Positions 35,526 through 46,827 of a stretch of DNA of 64,000 nucleotides are shown here, in pieces. The stretch spans positions 11,457,862 through 11,521,861 of the forward strand of contig JAFMSR010000012.1 in the NCBI GenBank assembly GCA_022818135.1, given 5' to 3'. How positions within the stretch are numbered: the stretch's first letter is position 1; each line of letters opens with the position of its first letter. The translations under genes and the position numbers were made by a program. The DNA comes from Saxidomus purpurata. Its lineage: Eukaryota; Mollusca; Bivalvia; Venerida; Veneridae. The notes below the pieces were generated by a model. It worked only from the letters and a program-made list of their open reading frames with translations. It searched no databases and was not told where the DNA came from.

Positions 35526-38500
35526 TTATTTCCATTGGTTCTTCTCAAAATCGTATTTGGATGAAATGCCAGTGTATGGGCCCATGTTCTTCATCAACAT
35601 TCCAGCTATCATATCCTGCTTGTATTCTTCCTCAATAGTTGAAGGCTTCGTTCCATCTGAAAATAATAATCTTTTTTTCAGTAAAGAAACGTGCCATTAA
35701 TTGTCTTGCTATATCAAAAAGAATAGATGTGAAGAAGTTGGCATTTTCTTGCAAAGTATGGGAGGCTAATCCAGGTCTTTCCCAGAAACTACGATTAGGT
35801 AAACTGAAGGAAGGAGAGATAAGTATACTGTGAAAGAAGTAAGGTCAAACTTATTTTCAAAAAATCGGTAGAGGGGGTAGGTACTTCATGACCATATTGT
35901 CTCGAGCAATTTAATTTGAAAGTTTGATGAAGAAATATTAAGAAATGGCAATGCTGTGAAAGAAGTAAGGTCAAACTTATTTTCAAAAAATCGGTAGAGG
36001 GGGTAGGTACTTTATGACAATATTGTCTCGAGCAATTTAATTTGAAAGTTTGATGAAGAAATATTAAGAAATGGCAAAATTTTAGACAACTTCAAGTTAT
36101 CTCGACAAAATCTTAGACCAAAGAGGATATAGCTTGTCAAATTAGACCGGACCCAAAGATTTTGGCTGAATCATAGCCCTGTTGTCATAAGCAAAATAAT
36201 TTGAAAGTTTGATGAAGAAAAACATGTATTGAGAAATTATGGCAAAATAGCTAAGGCAAAATTTTTGTGACAAAATCTAAGTACAACAAGAGCTGTCCCT
36301 CCCAAGTGACGAATGCCCCCAAAAGAGGTGCCTCACAGTCTGTGTCCTCTCCATGTGCTCAATAAATGTGCTATGTAATTTTAAAATCCTTCCATGCATG
36401 ACAGAGTAAATAATCATGCATACAGTATTCCATTACTTTAAACACTAAGTGTGACCTTGACCTTTGAGGTAGGGACTTGGGTCTTGCACGCGACACATCA
36501 GCTTGATGTGCTAGACATTTGTGCACAGTTATTTTAAAATCCTTCAAAGCATAATAAAGTTATAGTCCGGACACAAATGTATGCATATATACAGGATTCC
36601 ATTACCTATAAACTCCAAGTGTGACCTTGACCTTTGTGGTAGGGATGTGGGTCTTGCACGCGACACGTCGTCTTGATGTGCTAGACATTTGTGCCAAATT
36701 ATTTTAAAATCCTTCAAGGCATGACAAAGTTACAGTCCGGACACGAATGTGTGCATATATGCTTATATAGAGGAATCCATTACCTTCAAACTCTAAGTAT
36801 GACCTTGACCTTTGAGCTAGGGATGTGGGTCTTGCACGCGACACGTCGTCTTGATGTGCTAGACATTTGTGCCAAGTTATTTTAAAATCCTTCAATGCAT
36901 GACAAAGTTACAGTCCGGACACGAATGTGTGCATATATGCTTATATGGAGGAATCCATTACCTTCAAACTCTAAGTATGACCTTGACCTTTGAGCTAGGG
37001 ACGTGGGTCTTGCACGCGACACGTCGTCTTGATGTGCTAGACATGTGTGCCTAGTTATTTTAAAATCCTTCAATGCATGACAAAGTTATAGTCCGGACAC
37101 GAATGTGTGCATATATAGAGGATTCCATAACCTTCATACTCCAAGTGTGACCTTCACCTTTGAGGTAGGGATGTGGGTCTTGCACGCGACACGTCGTCTT
37201 GATGTGCTAGACATGTGTGCCAAGTTATTTTAAAATCCTTCAATGCATGACAAAGTTACAGTCCGGACACGAATTTGTAAGTGGGGACGCACGGACGGAC
37301 GGACAGACGGTGCGATTTTAATATGCCACCCTTCGGGGGCATAAAAAGAGACGTAACTATGCAAATATGGTTGACAGAGTTATGTGACTTTGTGCCAGGT
37401 GAGCTAAAAAATCTTTAACCAAAACCGACGGCGTGACAAGTGCAATAGCGTCCTTATTCTTTGAATAGTCAAGCTAAAACAAAAGACTTCTTGCATATCA
37501 GATAGGCATTTCCCGTGATTTTGCTCATGCCCGAAAAACCAGTCTGGCACCCCTCCTATGCCAGACGACACTTGTGAACTACTTATGACGTAATGTTATA
37601 AACATTGTGACATCACTTTCCTAAACACAACATATGAATATCGTTTGTGTTTTTATGATAATTCATCATTTTGAAAACTTTGCTTTTATAAATTTACTTT
37701 AAAGTACAGGACGGTATGCAAGAAAAAGTTTCAATCATGAGACACTTGATATTTCGATCTGAACCTTGTGCTCATGACAGAATCTTTTAATCTTTCTTGG
37801 TAATATAAGAGCATAGAGTAATTGTAACATCCAATCAGTTTACGGAACTTTAAATAAGACTGCTCTCTACCCTATCATGTATAGACTGGCGTCTTGAAGG
37901 AGTATTGATACAAGAGCATGTATCAGCAAAAGGTCCATTACTAAGACCAAATTGAATTTTGCTTATAAATCTGAAATTGTACATGTAACAGGGAAATACA
38001 GTTTGAAACTGGCTTCTCAAACTTTACAATAGCCGTGGAGTATTTCCCAGTTTGAAATACTGCTCGCAGGATAACAAGTGAATGTTTTTGTATTTCCTTA
38101 GATTGACCTGTGTGGTCTTTTTGTCCTACTTTCGCTTTATTTGCATGTTGTAAACAGTCAGAGAAATACATTTCACATCACTGGAAGTAAAGTTCTTTCA
38201 ACTATAATTCAAAATAGGCATGTTTATTCATGTACAACCTACATTGTATATACAGCCTCTTTCTGTGAGACTTCTGGAAAATTACAAAGATATTTGAAAA
38301 CTGGAAAACCTACTTTCATTTTTGAAAAGGCAAAATAGAATTTATTAATTCTTTTGATAAACTCAAATTTTCAACACAATATGGTCACATACTATGCAGT
38401 ATGTTATTTTTTTCCTTCTGAGAAGACGTCCATTAAAATTCCAGATTTAAAACAAAATTTGATTTGGTCTTGGTAATGGACCTTTAAGTAATTAACCTTA

Positions 38501-40853
38501 GTGACCTGAAAATTAAATTTGAAGAAAACTTACATGAGCCAAGATTGTACGTGAAAAACGCAACTGATGCAAATAATGTGTAGAAAACAAGATAAAAAAT
38601 CCTCTTCCAGTTTCCAGTGGGTGCTTGGAACTCAGCAAAGGTCTGGCAGAATGAGGCCCTGTACACTGTAAATAAAACAAAACAAAACTTACATGAAACA
38701 CATTGATTAACAAGAGCTGTCCCTCCTGTGTGACAAATGTCCACAAAAGAGGTGTCTCACAGTCTGTGTCCTTGACCTTCAAGATGAGGAACCGGTTCTT
38801 GCACATGCCACTACATCTCAATGTGCTAAACATTTGTTCCAATTCATTAATTACAATCCAGACATGACCATGTGTATATATACATCATTCTAAACTGTCT
38901 GACCTCTAAGTGTGACCTTGACTTCAAAGGTAAGAATGAGGGACTTGCACATAAAATGTCATCTCCCTGTATCCATTTGGTCAACAATTGTGCCATCATG
39001 TAATTTTAATATCCTTCCATGCTTGACAAAATCACTATGTATACAGGAATTGATTACCTTTACACTTTAAACTAAGTGTGACCTTGACCTTTGATGTGGG
39101 GTCATGTGTGTTGTATGCAAGACCTTGTCCTGATAAGCTGAGCATTTGTGCCATGTTACCTTAAAATCCATCAATGCATGACAAAGTTAAAGCCAGGACA
39201 CAAATGTGTATATAGGATTCCACTTGTGTGCACTACAAGGGGACAATGCAAGAAAATCCGTTCAACTGAAATTTGACTGTTGAATCAAAGTGCTTCAACT
39301 TAGATGTATGCTTAATAATAAGTTCCACAAGATGTTCTTTTGGTCAAAACTATTGATGCCTTTGTTTTTTACTCTTGGACAAATGGTCCTTTGACCAGTA
39401 TCACATTAAATTTATACTGGGTTTTTATGGGACCTTTCACATTCATCTACTCAGAACTGCAGATAAACAGTATTTACCAAAATAGTTTCTTTTGACACAC
39501 TGACGAATGGTGCAACCTATTCTCACAGCAGGGCTTATTATATCCTATTTGGTTCGAGGACCTTCAGAATATGGGATTTCTTTAAGTCTTTAAGTATGAC
39601 CTGTCACAGTTTTACTTTCTTCATTGCTTTTTTTCCACAAAAGAAATGCAAGTATCTTATCTTAGTTTCAAGGAAACAGTCCAACTCATAAAAGCAGAAT
39701 AGGTATCAAGAAATTCTCATTTCTTAGGTTAAAGTCCATATACTGAATGATAAACTAAAATTATAGCTGTGCTAAACCATAAGCAAGCTGGTTGCAAGTG
39801 ATCTTGCCTTTGACATAAGTGCAGATCATGGATCAAACTGTCAGTAAACACTACCCTGACTGATAAATAGTACAGTCCAAATGTTAGCATGGACAAGTCC
39901 ATTTCAGAAACTTAGGAGTGTCAGGGTTAAGATTATTCTCACAGTCTTCTTGTACATTTGACTCTTTACCATTACAACTTACATTGTTTCTTCTCCTCCA
40001 GACTTAAAGTGTTCCAGTCGGCGGATTCTTTTTGCCTGAGAGCTTTAACTTCCGATGTGTTGGGTGCCCATCGTACAGAGGGTAAAGGTTGGTTGTTCAT
40101 ATCATGGTAGTCAAATGTTATGCTATAGCTTGGTCCAACTATATCCCTATTTCCTGTATAGATGGAAGTACCAAAAGACAATTTAACAGGTGCTCCGTTG
40201 ACAATGATTTTAACAGCTATTGAATTAAAGGTAGTTATCAGCATTCCTATATTCTTTCAAAGAAAATACTTTTTTTTCATTATGTTTTGAAAGTCTGTAA
40301 ACCTCCATATTTATTTAACTTTCTAAACAAAGCAACTAGTGCATTTAGTCCACTAACATAGGTTTTACTGCTGTGTACTACCAGTCTAACGGATTTAGGT
40401 TTTTAAATTCATATTGTTAGTTCCATGCTCTTCAATTTGAAGACCAAATTGTTTCATTTTTTTAGCTCTGGCATGTGCATATCATGATCAGCTTGTAAAT
40501 CTATGCAGTCTGATCACAATGATCACGATACACACTGTTTGCTATTCAGTCAGTAGATTTTCCACATCCAGGTGAAAGACAAGTCACATAAGAAATTTTA
40601 AAGTTGTAAGGGTCAATGTTTACCTTAGCTTGGTATTAAAGGGGTAACTACACACAATGTATTTACCTAACTGTGGGTACCAGGCATCCTTTTCTTCCTG
40701 TGATATATTCTCAGGTGTATTAACCTTCAGCCCAGATCTAACATCGGGTCCTACCGCTGCAAGTTCGTTCCTTTTAACTCCGCATACTGAGAAGGCTCTG
40801 TGCTGAACCTTCCCAACATTTGCTATGGCTGCAGCTGCCTTTTTGCTCAACAT
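35526..40853 (-). CDS. COX4: Cytochrome c oxidase subunit 4, mitochondrial (nuclear gene, four coding exons)
   Basis: Coding exons on the minus strand are 40853-40667, 40153-39983, 38665-38534 and 35656-35526 (stop TAA 35528-35526). All junctions are phase 1 with GT/AG borders, giving 206 residues. COX4 is a core structural and regulatory subunit of complex IV in the inner mitochondrial membrane. The N-terminus (MLSKKAAAAIANVGKVQHRA) is a basic, Ala-rich mitochondrial presequence. SADWNTLSLEEKKQLYRASF is the conserved matrix segment, followed by one membrane helix after GNWKRIF. The C-terminus, GISSKYDFEKNQWK, is characteristic of the family. An AG acceptor directly precedes the ATG, so a non-coding first exon lies further upstream, perhaps ending at 42579, though this is uncertain. 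AATAAA overlaps the stop codon (35530-35525), and another lies at 35260-35255. Introns 2 and 3 contain tandem-core repeats. Confidence 0.93.
35828..36078. repeat. Direct tandem duplication, 126-bp unit (COX4 intron 3)
   Basis: Two nearly identical copies start ctgtgaaagaagtaaggtca at 35828 and 35954. Each contains aatcggtagagggggtaggt. Confidence 0.8.
36285..37345 (+). repeat. Tandem-core element with five ~167-178-bp units (COX4 intron 3)
   Basis: It starts acaagagctgtccctccc and ends cacccttcgggggcataaa. Subterminal atgcccccaaaa and the end block ttcgggggcat are inverted. Each unit has gtgaccttgacctttgag, cttgcacgcgacacgtcg and atgcatgacaaagttacag. A run of (acgg)n precedes the 3' end. Related copies lie at 38710-39250 and 60650-60905. 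Open frames within are artefacts. Confidence 0.8.
38710..39250 (+). repeat. Diverged tandem-core element of the caagagctgtccc family (COX4 intron 2)
   Basis: It starts caagagctgtccctcctgtg and carries three diverged units with aagtgtgaccttgac blocks. The 3' end has lost the cttcgggggcat block. Confidence 0.65.
39780..39930 (+). repeat. Dispersed clam repeat, gatcatgatc family (COX4 intron 2)
   Basis: gtgcagatcatggatcaaac, gatggacaagtccattt-type blocks and a gtcagggttaag end are in family order. Confidence 0.55.
40455..40620 (+). repeat. Dispersed clam repeat, gatcatgatc family (COX4 intron 1)
   Basis: atatcatgatcagcttg, gcagtctgatcac and ctattcagtcagtagatttt are in family order. Confidence 0.55.
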
Positions 40854-42595
40854 TCTGCAAAGGTTCAAACATGTCAAAAAAGGTTAATAATCATTCTGAA
40901 ATTCAGCCTGATAAAAATGTGGATATTCATACATATGAAAATTTAAACAGACATGTTGGACTTCACGAATTCATAAAGTGGCATAATTCTGTCAAGAATC
41001 CAGAACTATGGGCATTGTTTCCTGTGATGCAGGGTTAGACAGTAGATATCTCTTTTCAATTTCAAGTCAATAACATTGGTAGTATCTGAGATATTGCGGT
41101 TTATATTGTAATCTAAAAATGTTAATGATTCTATGCCAACAACCGGGTGAGCTCATTAGCTTCCCATAGTCTGAGTGTTGCAAGTTTTTCGCTACAACAG
41201 TCTATTTTAAGCAGAAAATTAACATTTGAGCTGATGCGGGTCAGATCAAGTTTTTTGTCACCAGTTTCAAATTGATTTCACCACAATGAATAATGTGGTG
41301 CATTTGGCGAGTGTCAGGGGACTAAGAGTTTGAATACATGTACCAATAGTCAAACTAAAAATGCCTTTGCATTGTAGTGTATTTTAAGTACTCTGTACCA
41401 ATGTTTATTTTCTACCAGACTTTATAAATAAATATTATGTGACTAAAATAGAAATTACAACAATATTGCATTAATCCTTATTTCGGCCCAAAAAATGTCT
41501 GATTGACAGCCTTGATTACAGACCCAGACTAATTGTTAATAGACAGACACATAATCAGATACTCCTGCGTTCACGCCAATATATTTTATGAAGGTAAACA
41601 CATTTCTCATATTCTCAGGGTTTCTCATATTCCGATTTTTCTTTACGTTTAAGATGTCAAATTGGCAAATTTTGTTTTCATTTACTGAGATAAATATATA
41701 TGATACAAAACTGGCACACCAAAAGTTTCAAGTGATTTTACTGAAAAGTAATGAAAATATTGGCATTTTACTGAAAATGTGCCCATATTGTTTTATGTAT
41801 GCTGTCTATCATTATTATTTTTTATTTGTATCAACATAATTATTATGCCAAGCTATGCTTTTTGGCATTTATAAGTTTTTGGATTCTACAATGTGGCATT
41901 GCTCCAGACTCAAACACAAATCCCTGAGAATACAAGAAACTTTCTTCTCATTTCTGAGTATGAGGGTGACCTCGTATACTGTAGCAAAATTTACTTAGAA
42001 ATGGAGTATGAGGGTGATCTCAGATACTGTACATAGCAAAATGTGCATAAGGAGAAAAATCATCTCATTTATGAGGACACAAGTTGACTAACTGAAAGAC
42101 GAGTATATTTTCTATCAAATAACATGTAAATAATGTTGCTAAAATGAGTATTGTTGTACACCTAACAAATTTACACGCTTAGCCCCCTGAGAATACGAGA
42201 AAACAGGATGGTACTGGTGTTTATGCCCTTTGGATTAAATTGGCAGAAATTTTGAAGGAATTGTGGTTTTAAAAGTGCAATCAAATCTGGCCGGTTGATA
42301 ATCTCCTAAGCTGGAGGTTTGTGGGCCCCGATATGCACACACTGACTGTCAGAAACACTGAAAACAGCGAAACGTGACTTTTTGGTAACTTTCCCCACCC
42401 ACCAAATTCAAATGATTCGATCGGTCTCCATGGTATTTCTGTGAGAAATTGCAATGGGACACCATTAAGAGATGTAATTTTATCTTTCAAAATGATATAT
42501 AGATCTATTCAATGACAGACGTCTCCTTAATTATCCTATATTTATGCCACTGCGATACATTTTCGATCAATACATTACCTTCGCGGAAACAAAAT

Positions 42596-43931
42596 ATGGC
42601 CGAAGGACACCACACGGTCGAATTGAATAGAATGTTTGCAAGAAGTATAACGGCTAGAATTATAGAACAATGTTCTATTTAATTGACCGCAATTGCACAC
42701 GATTTTAAACCAAGTTATTTTCTCTTTTCTGATACTGAGCATGATTCATGATTGTAGTATCTTTGTATTTTCTGTAAATAACCTATAGATTAAGTTTTCG
42801 TTTTTAATATAGGTCCATTTTGAAATCAATAAACCACGGTCATATCGTATACATACAATTTGTCCGTGGTTTATTGATTTCACAATATTATATTCACATG
42901 CTGTTTTTGTTTTGTTTTTGTTTTTTTACCAGTGCCTACACATAATCTTCAAAGTGCAGGAGTGTAGTATTAAATAGGAAGACAGAGACGAAGAAGAAGA
43001 TGAAGATGAAGAAGAAGAAGAACAAGTATGATAACTATTTAAAGCACTTCACAAAGTTTTGCGCCTTGTATTTTTATGGCAGAAAATAACATAAAATGGT
43101 AAAAAAAATCATTATCATATGTAATTCCACGAATTCTCTAGAACTAGGGGTTGTTTATCTCCCCTTTTTATTTTCACTGTGTATTAATTAATGACATTGG
43201 AGACACTTACATCCATAGCGGGACACATGTAGCATAGCTGTTTACATGTTCAAAGTGTATACACAATTTACCTATTGTTGTATACAGATATTGTAATTTT
43301 TGGAAACCAAATGCTAAAATATAATCTAGGTAGAAGGAAGTGCCCTTTTAATGGCATTTTCATTTTAGCTATATGCAGGACTTGACATTGGGGTGGCTTT
43401 AATTTTTTCTTCAGATTTTCCTTTAGAATGTGAAAGTCAGATGAACATAATTTCTGTCGATGGTGATTTCACTGAAACGAGGGTAGTGGCAATATTCCAA
43501 TAAACAGACACTTAAGTCTCTGTAGACATTTTGTTTGGGGGATATCTAATATATTTCCATTAACAATATTGTTTGTTTCTAAGAGACAGGATCTTTGAAG
43601 GGTATAACGATTCTGAGGATTTTGTTTAGCATTTTTTTCATTAAAGAATACAACTTTTTCGTTGATAACTCACAGGATAGACAATCACACTGCTCCATGT
43701 TGGAACTATCAGGTATTTAGACAGTAAATCTGGCCAATTTTATGGTTTCTTTTAGTGTTCTATACCTGCTCTTGATAAAGAGATCCAACTGTTTCCTTCT
43801 GACTTTCTGATACAGCTAATCCCTGTGGTGTTAATACTATTATGTTATTTGTTGTTGTTGCTTTTTTGAAGTGGTATATGGGGATATATTACCCGTCTAG
43901 ATTTATATTACCCGAGCCGTTTATATATTAA
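42596..43931 (+). CDS. Candidate novel 89-residue membrane protein, four exons, head-to-head with COX4
   Basis: Proposed exons are 42596-42644, 43415-43482, 43676-43712 and 43816-43931 (stop TAA 43929-43931). All three introns have GT/AG ends, pyrimidine-rich or reasonable acceptors (ttttttcttcag, gataactcacag, ttctgatacag) and compatible phases (1, 0, 1). The protein starts MAEGHHTVELNRMFAR, has an acidic middle (SVDGDFTETRDR) and a hydrophobic segment with core TIMLFVVVAFLKWYMGIYY near the C-terminus, as in a small tail-anchored or single-pass protein. I do not recognise a family. Phase agreement over three joins and a membrane helix in the last exon argue for a real gene; short exons and lack of homology argue for caution. 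The ATG context (atATGGCCGA) lies near a CpG-containing block that may form a shared promoter with COX4. Confidence 0.4.
42821..42882. other. Perfect 19-bp inverted repeat (hairpin) with AATAAA in each arm
   Basis: tgaaatcaataaaccacgg at 42821-42839 is exactly complementary to 42864-42882, with a 24-nt loop. AATAAA therefore occurs on both strands. It may be a tiny MITE or a bidirectional 3'-end signal; neither is proven. It lies in the first intron of the candidate small gene. Confidence 0.75.
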
Positions 43932-45950
43932 AAATATATATCTTTTCAGATTCATGGGAGTCAAATTAAAAAATTTATTTACTATCTTTTAAACAGTTAT
44001 AAAAGTGTACATATATGGTACTAGCAACAAAAAGGTTAATAAAATTAATTTGTCGACAGCTTTATCCTATCATAAATCCCTGAAGCTTATACTTCAAATC
44101 TTAAACATAACAATACGTGCATACGACACATCGATTAAAGAAAGGAATTACTGAGATAGACTTACCGCATTAATGAAGCAAATCTCGCATATCCATACAG
44201 TAAGGAGTACTAACTTATCTGCGTCCTTCATCTATGAGTTTTATCTGGCTTTATTGAATGTACAAATCATATTCATTAAGTGTACATACGACGTTTAAAT
44301 TGAACAAAACTATTCAATTTATCAAGTAGCATACTGATGAGTAGAACAGAATAGAATACGTTATTAAGAATTTCGGATACTCTCAAGGCAACACACCCAG
44401 TTCAAAACAAACAAAAACCAAAGACTAGTCCTAACAACTAAGCTAACATTAACAGCCTATCATAAAAAGAGAGAAAAAGTATGGAACGTATGAATACTTG
44501 TAGTGTCAGGTGACGCTATGCTGAGATTTTAGAGTTATAAAATATAATGCAAACTAAGGGGAAGTACTCCAACTAAGTATTGTAATAGTAGATCATATAG
44601 TGATGTCCCTTGCAGGACAAGATTTATGGAAGAATATGAATGTATACAATCATGTAGAAAGGATCTATTTGATGCCCTGTTGTGTGTTTTTATGATTCCG
44701 ACCCAACAGGGAGTCGCTTAAACAGTGAATCCTCGCGATTTTACAGCGTTCCACCACTTACATCCACGTCCCTGTGTTGAAAATGATACTGAATTTGTAG
44801 ACTAGAATTAATTAAATGTCCGTCCAAAACTAAACAAGATGAATGCATATAGGTCCTTACTCTGACAACAGGCACAGTGGCGACTTTATGTTCATTCATT
44901 GTCTGCTTTAATACGAATTCGTATTCGCTTTAATACAGGTCTTCTTGCGGCAAGATCCGTTATTCATGCCGTTGTCAACAGCTTTTCATCACAGAATAAG
45001 TTAAGTAAGGAAAAAAACTCTTTTTTATCACAGATTAAGTAAAGTACTACGGAAAACGTACTTAAAATTCCACAATCATACAATTCTTGTATCCATATTA
45101 ACTTTCTTTCACGACAGCAACTTGTCCTTGATTTTCTGTCCTAAATGATCTTATTCCTTACGTTTAAATGCGCACGTTCGGAACACGAACACTTTTGAGT
45201 TTTCTTTTGTCACATCACCGACATATGTTTTGACAGTTGTACAAATCATGCAAAGTATCTCTCTTCCATTTTGATATTACAGCACAAATTCCAGCATACA
45301 ATTAATATATCATAATGGTGTGTAAGTTTGCAAGCGATATAAATACATACAACTATATCTCGGCTATATACACTTTTCACTTAACATTACGTTGTATTGT
45401 ATTTTCGCAGTTTTTGTCCGTTGCATGCAGTGTTACACTGCACTTAATGTCCGCTGTGCTAATGTCAAAATTAATTTTATACACGAATTTGTTGCAAAAA
45501 GATTGCGCATCTCTATATATGTCGTCTGCTTATTATCGCCTAATCAATTATGAGTCATCTTTAAGATACAGTCAAACCCGTTTTTAAGGTCACGTGCACA
45601 TTAAAATTGCTTGAAAAACTACTATACGGCTGTAAAGTGGATATTTGTTTCTTATTAATACTGTATATTAATCTGGTCCTGTTATGGTCATTGGGATATC
45701 TTGGCTTTAATTTCACTGCAAAAATTACTCTTTGACAGACGAGCATAATGAACAAGATTTTAAGGGTTGTGCCGTTGATACATGTAAAACAACAGCGCGA
45801 TCTTTGGGAGCAGAAAAAGTCTAAATAACTGAGAAGCGGATTCAAACAAGTATATTAGACGAAATACATATCAAATTGGTCGGAGAACATATACATTTTT
45901 TTGGAAATAAAATTTAAGAAAAAGTAATTTTCTAAAACCGACAGATGCTG
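43932..45950. other. Intergenic stretch without a recognised gene
   Basis: AT-rich sequence. The open frame at 45315-45587 has no splice or homology support. No repeat family was identified here. Confidence 0.5.
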
Positions 45951-45956
45951 GTTCGG

Positions 45957-46090
45957 TGACGTCACTGTCATTCAGAGTAAATGTTTATGACGTCATGACG
46001 TCTGTTACTATGACTGACGTTCATTTTGCTTGATCAAGTGTTTATAAAATATCATTGACTTTTTCCCAATATAGAAATTGCACGAGCGAG
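45957..46090 (+). promoter_or_regulatory. CRE-cluster promoter with TATA box and first (non-coding) exon
   Basis: Perfect palindromic CREs (tgacgtca) lie at 45957-45964 and 45988-45995. Further TGACG cores (tgacgtct at 45996, tgacgttc at 46015) follow, then tataaaa at 46043-46049. With TATA at about -30, transcription would start near 46073, giving a short untranslated exon that ends at 46090 on a consensus donor (GAG/GTAAGT). Clustered CREs plus TATA are typical of cAMP/CREB-responsive promoters. The arrangement is seen directly; regulation by CREB is inferred. Confidence 0.65.
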
Positions 46091-46331
46091 GTAAGTCTGT
46101 TTTAGTTTATGACATTGAAAATGATGTAGTAGGGTGGGGGAGGTAAACGGTAAATAAGCCTATACTTTTGTTAGGTACCAGTATGCATGTGAGTCATACT
46201 GGGGTCTTGGCGATTTCACCACCAGAGGAGAAATCCCACGGTCGGCTGGGACTACAAACAATTTTTAAAAAAACGCTTTATTTGTATGAGGTAGTAGCCT
46301 TTATGTTTGTATCATGCATATGGTACTATAT

Positions 46332-46495
46332 GTAGCCGCTCATCCCGGAGGTTGTGGGTTCGAGCCCCACCAAGGTCACGACCGTACCTCCTCATATGAC
46401 ACCAGCACTGGTTTTTTTCAGGAGGCGGACTCGAGAGTGACTCGATGAGCTACAAGCTTTCTTCACAATCGAGCTAAGATAAATTAGTATAAACT
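46332..46495 (+). mobile_element. tRNA-headed SINE, family B, 5'-truncated
   Basis: agccgctcatcccggaggtt is followed by the B box gggttcgagcccc and the body cctcatatgacaccagcac. The tail is caatcgagctaagataaatt then agtataaact. It is the same family as 29793-29987, lacks the start of the head, and lies in the first intron of the CRE-driven gene. Confidence 0.8.
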
Positions 46496-46827
46496 ATACC
46501 TTGACGTACAATAACCATGATCTTACGAACAGAACTGTGTAACCTACATGACCGAAAGGCCCTGCAATAGTGACATCCATAGGTATTCACTCTCTAATCG
46601 TCATGCCTGTACATCTATATTGTTCTACCGAGTACATGTAATTGTTATAAGATGTCTGACCGTTTTGACATTACCGGAAGTGTACATCATAGATTTTCAA
46701 ATTAACTTTTATCTTTGCGTTGTTTTCTTTCAAGTAATGTTTTGATTCAAACAGACAATTTTGAACAATCCTAGTCTATTGATCCTTTTTAAATCTAGCT
46801 ACAGCTCCCTGATTGCCAGACTGTGCT

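Noticed and set aside
35639..35833. 64-residue plus-strand frame opposite the COX4 last exon
   Set aside because: It begins antisense to COX4 exon 4 and runs into intron sequence; no support of its own.
36691..37073. Frames on both strands with RARPTSLAQRSRSYLEFE or VTLTFELGTWVLHATRR-like text
   Set aside because: They derive from the ~175-bp tandem-core repeat in COX4 intron 3; the same text recurs at 60650-60905.
42579..42680. Minus-strand 5'UTR exon of COX4 with donor GTAATG at 42578
   Set aside because: The donor is plausible, but the exon would overlap the candidate gene on the other strand and no transcript evidence exists; not listed as a feature.
42985..43028. Acidic exon reading GAA-rich codons
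   Set aside because: No phase allows joining with the neighbouring exons without stops; a GAA/GAT microsatellite explains it.
45315..45587. 90-residue plus-strand frame upstream of the CRE promoter
   Set aside because: No domain, no splice support and random-looking composition in AT-rich DNA.
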